Shown: positions 8,272 to 16,891 of the stretch, one piece after another
Position numbering within the stretch: position 1 is the stretch's first letter
Layout: each line of letters opens with the position of its first letter
Source: an uncultured Gammaproteobacteria bacterium
GTDB taxonomy: Bacteria; Pseudomonadota; Gammaproteobacteria; Arenicellales; Poriferihabitantaceae
NCBI GenBank assembly: GCA_937992195.1
Contig: CALKKV010000056.1
Location: 1 to 33,916 of the forward strand
DNA: 33,916 bases
Direction of reading: 5' to 3'
Notes under the pieces: model-generated
Database searches by the model: none
Told to the model about the DNA's origin: nothing
The model's input: the letters and a program-made list of their open reading frames with translations, nothing else
Program-made: the position numbers and the translations under genes

Positions 8272-10221
8272 TTATTCACCCATCCCCATTTGAATATATC
8301 CGCTTGGACATACGTCAGCACAGATATGGCAACCAATACACTTGTCATAGTCGGTATCCACGTAACGACCAAGGGTTGATTTATCTTTGCTGACGCGAAA
8401 TACCGCATCCTGCGGGCAGTAAATAACGCAGTTGTCACACTCAAAACACATTCCACAACTCATGCAGCGATCTGCTTCCCCTTTTGCAGTTTCGTCATTC
8501 AATCCAATATGTCGTTCTTCAAAATGACTAAGCACCTCTTCTTTGCTTGGAACCTGGCTCTCTCTTAAATTTCTAGGAGTTTGCGCAAAATGCGCAAGAA
8601 ACAGCTTGTCAGCAGCAATGACCTCATGGGCGCTACGATCTTCAAAGTTATGTATCGCAAAATTTGCATCGTTTGTGCCCCAGTCTGGCTGCTGATCATA
8701 GCCCTCGGGTTCGAGGTTCGATTCACGCAGCTTGTCAAGCAAATCGAAATGGTGCACATCGACTTTCGGGCGTTTCGTCGGTGCATCGTTTCTAAAATAA
8801 AAATCGATGCTGTCGGACGCAACTGACGCTTGCCCAATAGCGGTGGTCAGCAAATGCGGCCTGACAATATCGCCGGCAACAAAGTGCCCTTTTTTATCAG
8901 GATGCTGAAAGAACTTATCCGCATCTATAAGCCCTCGGCCGTTATCAAAATCCTCCAGGCCGTCCAGGTTGCCGCCTTGTCCAATGGCCGAAACAACGAG
9001 ATCACACTCGATCTCAAAATCAGTCCCTTCGACCGCCACCGGTCTGCCATCATCTTCAAACTGACATTCGGCGAACCTCACCCCTTTGGCCCGCCCATCC
9101 TCACTCAGCAAAACTTCCACAGGGATCACACCATATTTGATCGTTACGCCTTCATGCAAAGCGTCTTCTACTTCAGTTTCTGAAGCCGTCATATCCTGCC
9201 GAGGGAACAACGAAGTCAAGGTCACATATGCACCTTCTCGCATCGCTGCATGGGCCGCATCATGGGCCACATATCCGCCAATCACCGCTTCGGGACGCAA
9301 TGACTTATTTATATTCTTTATCTTTCCCAAACGCCGTGCAACAGAAACCACATCAATGGAGGTATCACCACCGCCAACACAAATCACGCGCTCTGCACTT
9401 ACCTTGAGCGTCCCCTGATTAAATGCTTCCAGAAATTTCACGCCACTCACGCAGTTGGGTGCTTCAGAACCTGGAACCGGCAGCGCGCGACCGCTCTGAC
9501 AACCGATCGTCCACAGCACCGCATCATAGTCCTTTTCCAGCTGTTCAACAGTTACATCGGTTCCGACCTTTACCCCGGTCTGAACCTCCACACCACCGAG
9601 GTTCAATATGCGTTGTATCTCGTGATCCAGATGCTCTCGAGGGGTACGATAACCGGGAATGCCGTAACGCATCATACCGCCAAGTTCATTATGGTCATCA
9701 AAGATTGTGGAACCATGTCCTTTGCGGCGCAGCTGGTATGCGGCAGATAAACCGGCAGGGCCGCCACCAATAATCGCGACTCTTCGTTCGCCCAGCTCGG
9801 GTGCAGAAAATGCGTATTTCTTGGCAAACGCAGTATCACCAATAAACTGCTCTACAGCATTAATACCTACAAAATCGTCTACTTCATTCCGATTGCAACC
9901 GTCTTCACAAGGCGCCGGGCAAACCCGGCCCATCATTGCCGGAAACGGATTTGCATCGGTAGAGCGGCGGAAAGCATATTCCTGCCATTCCACACCCTCA
10001 GGTGGCTTCTCTATCCCACGAACAATTTGAAGCCAACCACGAATATCTTCGCCGGATGGGCAACTGCCCTGACAGGGAGGCGTGCGGTGCACGTAGGTCG
10101 GACATTTATGTGAATGGTCGGCAGAAAAGATCGCATCTTGCCAATTTTCCCACTGATGATCGCCATCTTCATACGCTCGAAAAGTTTTTCTACCGCGTTT
10201 GGGCTCAGCTTCTAATGACAT
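8272..10221 (-). CDS. dsrL: DsrL, iron-sulfur flavoprotein NAD(P)H:acceptor oxidoreductase
   Basis: A 649-residue protein of glutamate-synthase small-subunit type with a C-terminal ferredoxin domain. N-terminal cysteines (about 40-109) precede an FAD-binding GGGPAGLSAA (152-161) and a second dinucleotide site GGGDTSIDVVSVARRL near residue 295. The C-terminus carries CMSCGMCFECDNCVIYCP and CIGCHICADVCP. The ATG at 10221, with GGAG 8 bases upstream, is preferred over a start at 10260. In oxidisers DsrL works with DsrAB and couples sulfur oxidation to NAD(P) reduction, which makes it a marker of oxidative Dsr pathways. It sits between dsrK and dsrJ as in Allochromatium. The spacer to dsrK is about 120 bases, the longest inside the cluster, and I see nothing definite in it. 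Confidence 0.95.
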   Translation of the reverse strand: MSLEAEPKRGRKTFRAYEDGDHQWENWQDAIFSADHSHKCPTYVHRTPPCQGSCPSGEDIRGWLQIVRGIEKPPEGVEWQEYAFRRSTDANPFPAMMGRVCPAPCEDGCNRNEVDDFVGINAVEQFIGDTAFAKKYAFSAPELGERRVAIIGGGPAGLSAAYQLRRKGHGSTIFDDHNELGGMMRYGIPGYRTPREHLDHEIQRILNLGGVEVQTGVKVGTDVTVEQLEKDYDAVLWTIGCQSGRALPVPGSEAPNCVSGVKFLEAFNQGTLKVSAERVICVGGGDTSIDVVSVARRLGKIKNINKSLRPEAVIGGYVAHDAAHAAMREGAYVTLTSLFPRQDMTASETEVEDALHEGVTIKYGVIPVEVLLSEDGRAKGVRFAECQFEDDGRPVAVEGTDFEIECDLVVSAIGQGGNLDGLEDFDNGRGLIDADKFFQHPDKKGHFVAGDIVRPHLLTTAIGQASVASDSIDFYFRNDAPTKRPKVDVHHFDLLDKLRESNLEPEGYDQQPDWGTNDANFAIHNFEDRSAHEVIAADKLFLAHFAQTPRNLRESQVPSKEEVLSHFEERHIGLNDETAKGEADRCMSCGMCFECDNCVIYCPQDAVFRVSKDKSTLGRYVDTDYDKCIGCHICADVCPSGYIQMGMGE

Positions 10222-10342
10222 AGTTTCTACTCCGCAGATTTGTTTTCTGAGCAACACCAATGGGCTACTGCAGATAAAATATTTGTTTCAGTTAAGTGCA
10301 ATTCATGATGAGCCATACGGCTTGTAAACTGCAGCAAACGCC

Positions 10343-11839
10343 TCACCGTTCTTTGCCTAATTCAAGTGCGTCTCCCACCAATTGATGTACGCTGATAATC
10401 ATGTCCATCCCCATTCCATAGCTTGGTAAGACTTTGGTAAATTGACTCTTACATATCGCGCAAATAGCTGCCATATGGGTGACGCCATGATCTTCAATCA
10501 CCTCGTGTAAAGCCTGCACCCGGGGAAGTGCACCTTTTATTCGTAACTCGAGCAAATCATCAGTCAATAGTCCGCCACCACCGCCACAACAGAAGGTGCC
10601 TTCGTGGATGGTTTCCTGGCGCATATCTACAAAATGATTACAGCTGGCTTTTATCAACGCCCTCGGTATCACGAACTGACCTCCCGGCATCGTACCCATG
10701 CGAGAAGCACGAGATACGTTACACGAATCGTGAAAGGTCACGACCTTGTCATCGTTCTCTTCCTTGTTGAATTTAAGAGCGCCCTGCTGAATTAGGTCAT
10801 AAGTGGACTCGCAAATGTGTTGAGGTGCCGGATAATTCGGATCTAGGAAATCAAATGGACCAATCAAAGTATTCCAAAAGCTGTAGGCTACACGCCAGGC
10901 GTGGCCGCATTCGCCAACGATTATGCGTTTCACCCCAAGCTCAAGGGCTGCTTCTCGCACGCGCATGGCAACGCGCTGCATGTTATCTTGGCTGCCAATA
11001 AACATGCCAAAATTTGCCGCTTCAGATGCATGGGAACTCAAAGTCCAGCTGATTCCCGCCTGGTGAAATACTTTTGCATAACCGATCAAACCATCGACGT
11101 GGGGTTCAGCAAAAAAGTCAGCGGATGGTGTGACCAACAATACATCAGCTCCTTTCTGATCCACAGGGAAACGGACGTCAACATCCGTGTCTTCTTTTAC
11201 CTCTTCTTCCAGTCCTTCTAACGTATCGACCAGCGCCGGTTCGGGCAGACCCAGGTTGTTGCCGATCTTAAAAACCTTGCCAATGATTTCGTTAGAGTAT
11301 TTCTGGCCAACCCCAACACTTGCGAGGATTTCTCGACCGGCCATAGTGATCTCTGCCGTATCAATTCCGTACGGACAGTAAACCGAACAGCGCCGACACT
11401 CAGAACACTGATGATAGTATTTATACCAATCATCCAGCACCTCCTTGGTCAGATCTATCGCTCCAACCAATTTTGGGAAGTGCTTTCCGGCAAATGTAAA
11501 GTATCGACGATACACTTTACGCATTAAATCCTGGCGCGCGACTGGCATATTCTTAGGGTCGGCTGTTCCCAAAAAATAGTGGCACTTATCAGTACATGCA
11601 CCACACTTCACACAAGAATCCATAAACACCTGTAACGAACGATACTTTCCAAGCAGTTCGCCCATTTTTTCTATCGCCTTATCGTGCCAGTTTTCAACCA
11701 GCTCTCCAGGAAATCCCAATGATTCCTGATGTTCCGTTTTCGCGATAAACGGCTGGCAATGCGCCATTGCATCTGGTTGCACTGCCGGCGTCTTGGGATA
11801 GTGGGTAATAACCGGAATATCAAACTCGAGTTTTTTCAC
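10343..11839 (-). CDS. dsrK: DsrK, HdrD-like cytoplasmic iron-sulfur subunit
   Basis: A 498-residue heterodisulfide-reductase-like protein. Two [4Fe-4S] motifs lie near the N-terminus (CVKCGACTDKCHYF from 76, CSECRRCSVYCPYG from 145). The C-terminal half has the CCG-type elements (HDSCNVSRASRMG and FCCGGGGGLL) that bind the special catalytic cluster. DsrK, with DsrM, is the proposed site where the DsrC disulfide/trisulfide is handled at the membrane. The GTG start overlaps the dsrM stop (GTGA) and has GGAG 6 bases upstream inside dsrM. Confidence 0.95.
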   Translation of the reverse strand: MKKLEFDIPVITHYPKTPAVQPDAMAHCQPFIAKTEHQESLGFPGELVENWHDKAIEKMGELLGKYRSLQVFMDSCVKCGACTDKCHYFLGTADPKNMPVARQDLMRKVYRRYFTFAGKHFPKLVGAIDLTKEVLDDWYKYYHQCSECRRCSVYCPYGIDTAEITMAGREILASVGVGQKYSNEIIGKVFKIGNNLGLPEPALVDTLEGLEEEVKEDTDVDVRFPVDQKGADVLLVTPSADFFAEPHVDGLIGYAKVFHQAGISWTLSSHASEAANFGMFIGSQDNMQRVAMRVREAALELGVKRIIVGECGHAWRVAYSFWNTLIGPFDFLDPNYPAPQHICESTYDLIQQGALKFNKEENDDKVVTFHDSCNVSRASRMGTMPGGQFVIPRALIKASCNHFVDMRQETIHEGTFCCGGGGGLLTDDLLELRIKGALPRVQALHEVIEDHGVTHMAAICAICKSQFTKVLPSYGMGMDMIISVHQLVGDALELGKER

Positions 11840-12555
11840 GCCCGACTCCCGCCTGACATGTGGCGTCTTTCTCGAGGATTATCCGCCTGGTTACGTGTCG
11901 GACTAAAAAACAAACCTGGTGCATGCAATAGCTTACTGATGGGAAAAATTGACATAAGACAAATCACCAACCCGAGATGAATCAGCAAAACAGGATCCCC
12001 TGGAAGCAACTTGATTTGGAATTGCAAGAGACCAAGCATAAATAACTTGAGAGTCACTACATCTGTATGAAAAATATACTTCATCAAGAGTCCGCTTCCC
12101 GCTATCGCCAAAATCAGTGCCAACATTAGATGGTCTGATGGAGATGAAATATATTTGACGCGATCGACAAATATTCTACGCCCCCATAAGCCTAGAAGCC
12201 CAAACACCATTGCATATCCGGCGTAAACCCCAGCGCTTTGTATAACTCCCACCCAAGACCAAACCGGATCTGTGAAGTAACGAAGATGGCGAAGCAATGC
12301 AAGAAGCAATCCAAAGTGAAATACCCAGCCAAACAACCAGGTCCACTTGCTCGCTTTGAACAAACTCTCAAACAGAACTACTTCGCGAAATAGCCTTGCC
12401 GCAACGCCGGACTTTGTGGTCGGGGCAGGCGTCGTCGGGATTTTTAACGGCGCCGGTATACGACTATATATATAGACCTTTCTCGCAACGCCGATAACTA
12501 AAATCAGGGTTGCCAGATAAAAAAGGCCCGCGTAGAGAATGCTAACGAAGTACAC
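11836..12555 (-). CDS. dsrM: DsrM, NarI-like cytochrome b membrane subunit
   Basis: A 239-residue protein with five clear transmembrane segments (about 5-30, 75-98, 107-128, 143-163 and 187-208) and several histidines in or near them (for example in WVFHFGLLLALLRHLRYF) suited to b-haem ligation. It anchors DsrK and exchanges electrons with quinone. The start is GTG with a weak ribosome binding site. It lies 39 bases after dsrC and overlaps dsrK by 4 bases. Confidence 0.92.
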   Translation of the reverse strand: MYFVSILYAGLFYLATLILVIGVARKVYIYSRIPAPLKIPTTPAPTTKSGVAARLFREVVLFESLFKASKWTWLFGWVFHFGLLLALLRHLRYFTDPVWSWVGVIQSAGVYAGYAMVFGLLGLWGRRIFVDRVKYISSPSDHLMLALILAIAGSGLLMKYIFHTDVVTLKLFMLGLLQFQIKLLPGDPVLLIHLGLVICLMSIFPISKLLHAPGLFFSPTRNQADNPRERRHMSGGSRA

Positions 12556-12594
12556 GCGACAAAATTTCTACCAGGCCAAAATTGAGTGCGTTAA

Positions 12595-12927
12595 CTAGAC
12601 ACACCCGGTTGGCTTGGGCAATCCAGCATACTTACACGCTTGCTTTGCAGGACCATAAGGAAATAATTCATACAAATACTTACTGTTCCCTTTCTCCTTA
12701 CCCAGACGCTTGCCAATCGCTTTGGTTAACACTCTTACCGCTGGAGCAATCTGATACTCGTCATAGTATTCACGCAGAAAGTTAACAACTTCCCAATGGT
12801 TATCGGTCAAATCACAACCGTCTTCTTTTGCCATCGCACCTGCCAGCTCCAGATTCCAGTCACTCAAATTCGCTAGATACCCTTCTTCGTCAGTCTCAAA
12901 TGATTGACCGTTAACTTCAATTGCCAT
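12595..12927 (-). CDS. dsrC: DsrC, sulfur-carrier substrate of DsrAB with both C-terminal cysteines
   Basis: A 110-residue protein ending in ACKYAGLPKPTGCV. It has the two conserved cysteines of true DsrC, C98 and the penultimate C109 with ten residues between, on the flexible C-terminal arm. A third cysteine, C38, is outside the motif. DsrC receives persulfide sulfur from DsrEFH/TusA and presents it to DsrAB, and the resulting trisulfide is handled by DsrMK. The ATG at 12927, with GGAG 8 bases upstream, is preferred over an in-frame start three codons earlier. Compare the cysteine-free paralogue at 17643. Confidence 0.96.
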   Translation of the reverse strand: MAIEVNGQSFETDEEGYLANLSDWNLELAGAMAKEDGCDLTDNHWEVVNFLREYYDEYQIAPAVRVLTKAIGKRLGKEKGNSKYLYELFPYGPAKQACKYAGLPKPTGCV

Positions 12928-12980
12928 GTTCAGCACTCCAACTATATGTTTACTATTAAAAAATTAAAACTGGATACAAC

Positions 12981-13286
12981 CTACATCCAGGACTGCACTT
13001 TCGAAGACTCGACGGCAAGCTTTACGAAGCCGTCATAATCTACAACTGTAATACCATCAACCAGCTTTTCTAGATCGATTCCTCTCGCTTTCAAATCAGG
13101 ACCGAGCGCATAAATCGAACGGGTCTTTGCCGCTTCTGCAACTGAGCGTTCCGTACTGGCACCACGAATCGCACCATAAACACCGTCTTCAATCATCAAA
13201 ATGCTCGACTTTTCTTTGGACAACCGAAGACAAGACTTGAGACTGTCTTTCTCAAAAGGTGATTTATTTACGGTGTGCAGCATCAT
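12981..13286 (-). CDS. dsrH: DsrH, TusB-like subunit of the DsrEFH sulfurtransferase
   Basis: A 101-residue DsrH/TusB-family protein beginning with two adjacent ATG codons (LHTVNKSPF, then the conserved cysteine C19 in LKSCLRL). It forms the cytoplasmic DsrE2F2H2 hexamer with DsrE and DsrF, which relays sulfur from TusA to DsrC. It lies 17 bases after dsrF and 53 bases before dsrC. Confidence 0.93.
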   Translation of the reverse strand: MMLHTVNKSPFEKDSLKSCLRLSKEKSSILMIEDGVYGAIRGASTERSVAEAAKTRSIYALGPDLKARGIDLEKLVDGITVVDYDGFVKLAVESSKVQSWM

Positions 13287-13303
13287 ATCTGTAGGCTCTA
13301 TGA

Positions 13304-13735
13304 TTAAAAATTCAGCACTACGTCTGACTGGTCAATAATTTCAGCCAGCTGACACGCAGAAACGATATTTATCATCGGTTTTTCTTCCCAGTCATCGTCT
13401 TCATCTTCATAAACCAGAGGCATTAGGTCATCTTCTGTAAGGCCTCGCATTTCAAGCGACTCCTTCTCTACATAAATGGTTTGTACATCGTAGTCACCCA
13501 ATGCGCCATACGTGGCCCCAAAATTCTTGGTACCTATATCGCTGGTATCCTGCTGGCTTTTTAACTGAAAGACACCGTCATCGACATAGGCCATTACGAC
13601 ATCCTGCTCAAACGCTGCACCAATAAGAGCGACTTCAAGACCTTCCTGCGCATAGTTTGAACCATGAGGAGCGCGTCGATTGACGTACAGAAATTGCTTA
13701 ACCTGACCGCTGCTTTGATTTGCTTCTTCAGACAT
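13304..13735 (-). CDS. dsrF: DsrF, TusC-like subunit of the DsrEFH sulfurtransferase
   Basis: A 143-residue DsrE/DsrF-fold protein (LYVNRRAPHGSNYAQEGLEVAL, then VVMAYVDDGVFQL). It is the TusC-like structural subunit of DsrEFH. Only one cysteine is present, in the late VSACQLAEII, and there is none at the DsrE active position, so sulfur transfer in the complex should rest on DsrE C78. An acidic run (VYEDEDDDWEE) near residue 110 is a local insertion-like feature. It is separated from dsrE by 22 bases. Confidence 0.93.
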   Translation of the reverse strand: MSEEANQSSGQVKQFLYVNRRAPHGSNYAQEGLEVALIGAAFEQDVVMAYVDDGVFQLKSQQDTSDIGTKNFGATYGALGDYDVQTIYVEKESLEMRGLTEDDLMPLVYEDEDDDWEEKPMINIVSACQLAEIIDQSDVVLNF

Positions 13736-13757
13736 ATCTAAATTATTTTATTTCGGT

Positions 13758-14150
13758 CTAGTCACCAAAGGACACGAGCCGATCGGCCTGAATGCCTGCT
13801 TCAATCAGTTGACCAAGACCAGAGATTCGAAATCCATCTGCAATGTTGTTGGCATCTTTTTTGTTACGCTTTTGCTCATCAGCATCCACGATCCCTCTTC
13901 TTTGTGCCGCTGCAACACACACCACCAGATCGAGGTCGTACTCACCCGCCAGCGCACTCCAACGATTGGTAATATTTCGATCGTCTTGTGGCGGTGTTGT
14001 AAGCCTCGTTCCGTTGTTAACTCCATCGTGATAGAAAAATACCCGCATAACCTCATGACCTTGCGAAAGAGCAGATCGGGTAAAGTGATAAGCACTATCA
14101 CTCGCCTGATGGGTGTACGGCCCTTCGTTTACAAGCACGGCGAATTTCAT
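13758..14150 (-). CDS. dsrE: DsrE, TusD-like catalytic subunit of the DsrEFH sulfurtransferase
   Basis: A 130-residue protein of the DsrE/TusD family (MKFAVLVNEGPYTHQASDSAY at the start). The conserved active cysteine C78 lies in DLDLVVCVAAAQRRG and matches the residue that carries the persulfide in Allochromatium DsrE. Together with DsrF and DsrH it is diagnostic of the oxidative branch of Dsr metabolism, being absent from most sulfate reducers. It starts 14 bases after the dsrB stop. Confidence 0.95.
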   Translation of the reverse strand: MKFAVLVNEGPYTHQASDSAYHFTRSALSQGHEVMRVFFYHDGVNNGTRLTTPPQDDRNITNRWSALAGEYDLDLVVCVAAAQRRGIVDADEQKRNKKDANNIADGFRISGLGQLIEAGIQADRLVSFGD

Positions 14151-14164
14151 AGCAGGTCTCTACC

Positions 14165-15241
14165 TCAAAGACGGATATAGGCGGATGAGTTCAGACTCTT
14201 TCTGGAACCACGCCAATTATCAATATGATATTTTGTAAAAGGAAGCCCGGTCAGTTCGAAAAATCGTGGCCAACCTACACGTTCAATCCAGTCGTTCACG
14301 CGCTCCCAGTCTTTTGCATCTTCCTGATAAGCCTTCAAAATCTGTTTTACGATCGCAGTCGCTTCAGGCCACCGCGGCGGATTATTGGGAACACCACCTG
14401 CAACCAGTTTCTGAAAGCTGGGCTTGCTTCGTGCGTTTGAATGGTTGCCACCTACCCAGATCGCCAGTTTGGAATGCTCAGGGTCATTGATCTGCATTGG
14501 TGGACAAGGCGGATAACAAGCGCCGCAACAAATACATTTTTTCTCGTCCACTTCCAGGCTCGGCTTGCCGTTGACCATCGCCGGGCGAATAGCGGCAACA
14601 GGACAACGCGCCACGACAGATGGACGCTCACAAACGTTCCCCACTAGATCATGGTTGATTTTGGGGGGTTTGGTATGCTGTACGTTAATTGCAATATCAC
14701 CCTGGCCTCCACAATTAATCTGACAGCAAGAGGTTGTAATATGAACGCGATTCGGCATTCTGCAATTTTTGAACTCATCGATTAACTCATCCATCATAGC
14801 TTTCACCACACCAGACGCATCGGTTCCCGGAATATCACAGTGCAGCCAGCCCTGGGTGTGAGAAATAAAGGCAACAGAATTTGCGGTACCACCTACTACA
14901 AAGCCGGCCTTCTCCAAAGCCTCAATCAAAGGGTCTACCTTCGCTTCATCTGAAACCATATATTCAATATTACTGCGAATGGTAAAACGCACATGCCCAT
15001 CGGCAAATTTGTCGCCGATATCACAAAGCTGTCGCAAGGTATAGACATCAAGAATTCGCTGCGTGCCAGCTTTAACTGTCCAGATTGCCTCGCCGCTATT
15101 GGCGTAGTGCACCAATACACCCGGCTTTGGATGCTCATGATACTTCCACTGACCAAAGTTTCTCACCATGGTTGGATGCATATACTGCATCCCATCCGGA
15201 CAACCTGATTCGATCGGTCTTCGCATATCTTCAAGCGACAT
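14165..15241 (-). CDS. dsrB: DsrB, reverse dissimilatory sulfite reductase beta subunit
   Basis: About 358 residues. The sirohaem/[4Fe-4S] region contains TTSCCQINCGGQGDIAI (about 169-185), and a ferredoxin insert reads CICCGACYPPCPP (about 236-248). The ATG at 15241 with an AGAGAAAAG stretch upstream is preferred over a TTG seven codons earlier. With DsrA it forms the cytoplasmic alpha2beta2 enzyme that, in the oxidative direction, turns DsrC-bound sulfur into sulfite. The gap to dsrA is 44 bases. Confidence 0.96.
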   Translation of the reverse strand: MSLEDMRRPIESGCPDGMQYMHPTMVRNFGQWKYHEHPKPGVLVHYANSGEAIWTVKAGTQRILDVYTLRQLCDIGDKFADGHVRFTIRSNIEYMVSDEAKVDPLIEALEKAGFVVGGTANSVAFISHTQGWLHCDIPGTDASGVVKAMMDELIDEFKNCRMPNRVHITTSCCQINCGGQGDIAINVQHTKPPKINHDLVGNVCERPSVVARCPVAAIRPAMVNGKPSLEVDEKKCICCGACYPPCPPMQINDPEHSKLAIWVGGNHSNARSKPSFQKLVAGGVPNNPPRWPEATAIVKQILKAYQEDAKDWERVNDWIERVGWPRFFELTGLPFTKYHIDNWRGSRKSLNSSAYIRL

Positions 15242-15285
15242 ATTTCTTTTCTCTTTACTCAATGTTTTAGGATAGGAAGCAATAG

Positions 15286-16566
15286 TTAGGCTGAAGCCTG
15301 ATCTCCACCGGATTCACGCTTTGCTTCTCTTTGGCGCTCAAACCACTTTTCCGCCTCTTCGTCCCATCCATCCATGCGGACATACGAGCTCTCACGAGGA
15401 TTTGAAATCATATTAGGGTCGACATCAATGCCGATGCCTTCGAGAAAGTTAACCAAACCAATTCGTTCAATCATTTCCCCGCACCTTTCGTGCTCCAGAC
15501 CATTCTCAGCCCAGAAATCAATCGTTTCTTCGGCGATACCGACGATACGTTCATAATCCTCTTCGGTTTCCAGCTTCATAAATGGAACAACAACAGTACC
15601 CATCAAATCACCTATTTTCAGCGTTCGCTTTCCACCCATCAATACTGAAACACCTTTATCTTCACCGGGTGACAGCGCTTTGGTCATAACATTCAAACAG
15701 TGCATGCACTTAACGCAGTTGCGATTGTCAATTTCCAACCTGTCATCATCGGTCAGGCTCATACAGTTCGTCGGACACCTCGTTACCACATTATCGATAA
15801 CGTATTGACGACCCTTGGCCTCGATAAAGTTGGTGACTTCTGCTTCGTCTACCTGGATCTCGTCGCGCCAGGTACCAATCACCGCAAAATCCGCACGCTC
15901 AATGGAATTCATACAATCATTAGGACAGCCAGAAACTTTAAACTTAAACTTGTATGGCAAGGCTGGTCTGTGCACGTCATCTGTGAAGTTATTGACCAGC
16001 TCACGATGCAATTTTTGCTCATTGGTACAGGACTGCTCACAACGAGCGGAACCAACACAGGACATGGCAGTTCTGACACAAGGTCCGGCGCCGCCCAGAT
16101 CCCAGCCATAATCATTTATCTCATCAAAGAAATGCTGCGTATTTTCAGTCGACGAACCGATAAACATGATGTTCCCGGTTTGACCGTGAAAGGTAACCAA
16201 ACCAGAGCCCCATTTTTCCCAACTGTCGCCCAGCTGCCGCAGCATATCGGTAGTGTAATGATTTCCTGCTGGAGGTTGTACGCGCAACGTGTGGAATTCC
16301 TTCGAATCGGGAAACTGTTTACCGACTTCCGAAAAACGCGGAATTATGCCGCCGCCATAGCCAAATACGCTGACCGTACCGCCTTTCCAGTAGCCTTTTT
16401 TAGTTTCATACGAATGCTCTAACTGACCGAGCAAATCATTTGCTGTGCCGTTGATCCGACCATCGGGATGATCGTCTCTGAGTTTTTTTATTCCGGAGAT
16501 AAAACTCGGCCAAGGACCATTTTCCAACTCGTCAAGCATGGGAGTATCGTGTTTGTTCTTACTCAT
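15286..16566 (-). CDS. dsrA: DsrA, reverse dissimilatory sulfite reductase alpha subunit
   Basis: A 426-residue protein of normal DsrA length. Sirohaem-linked cluster ligands are C170/C176 (SCVGSARCEQSC) and C214/C218 (SGCPNDCMNS). The ferredoxin domain has RCPTNC (from 263) and CVKCMHC (284-290). The start codon is preceded by GGAG at 5 bases. It is the catalytic subunit, with sirohaem amide as cofactor, and the first gene of a block running to dsrR. Its upstream region (16567-16891) is shared with a divergent operon and carries nested inverted repeats. The rDsr type is inferred from the gene set (dsrEFH, dsrL, dsrN) rather than from a tree. Confidence 0.97.
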   Translation of the reverse strand: MSKNKHDTPMLDELENGPWPSFISGIKKLRDDHPDGRINGTANDLLGQLEHSYETKKGYWKGGTVSVFGYGGGIIPRFSEVGKQFPDSKEFHTLRVQPPAGNHYTTDMLRQLGDSWEKWGSGLVTFHGQTGNIMFIGSSTENTQHFFDEINDYGWDLGGAGPCVRTAMSCVGSARCEQSCTNEQKLHRELVNNFTDDVHRPALPYKFKFKVSGCPNDCMNSIERADFAVIGTWRDEIQVDEAEVTNFIEAKGRQYVIDNVVTRCPTNCMSLTDDDRLEIDNRNCVKCMHCLNVMTKALSPGEDKGVSVLMGGKRTLKIGDLMGTVVVPFMKLETEEDYERIVGIAEETIDFWAENGLEHERCGEMIERIGLVNFLEGIGIDVDPNMISNPRESSYVRMDGWDEEAEKWFERQREAKRESGGDQASA

Positions 16567-16703
16567 TTTTTCTCCGGTGAATGTGTACGATTCTTGCTCC
16601 AGTTCAATTCAACAAAAACGTTATTTAACTAAACCAAACGACAAATAGATATCGGCAGTTTCCTGATACTTATTCTAGAGATATTAGAGATTATCACTAG
16701 TGC

Positions 16704-16747
16704 CCCTTTAGGGTAAAAAATACGATTTTTTTACCCCCATATGGGTA
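16704..16747. promoter_or_regulatory. Nested inverted repeats in the dsrA divergent promoter, one NarL-like
   Basis: Three overlapping inverted repeats share the pentamer GGGTA/TACCC. CCCT-TT-AGGG lies at 16704-16713. GGGTAAAAAA and TTTTTTACCC pair at 16711-16720 and 16727-16736 with a 6-base spacer. TACCCCCATATGGGTA lies at 16732-16747. The last has the length and halves of the NarL/NarP 7-2-7 pattern (TACYYMT-NN-AKRRGTA) with one mismatch. They sit midway between dsrA (start 16566) and the plus-strand gene starting at 16892, so one site could serve both operons. Binding is inferred. Confidence 0.45.
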
Positions 16748-16891
16748 TAGACGAAAGGGTCTCAAACTCGATGAAATCGGATGATGAAACAATTCGCCCC
16801 CACCGTCTGCATTGAACCCAGTTTTGCTAGTAACCTGAGTGACAAAACAACACCGGACTAACATTAAGCACAGAGCAATCTAATACAACTG

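Noticed and set aside
15700..16422. A 240-codon plus-strand open frame opposite dsrA
   Set aside because: It lies wholly antisense to dsrA, whose catalytic motifs are clear; the translation has no domain and is a shadow of the coding strand.
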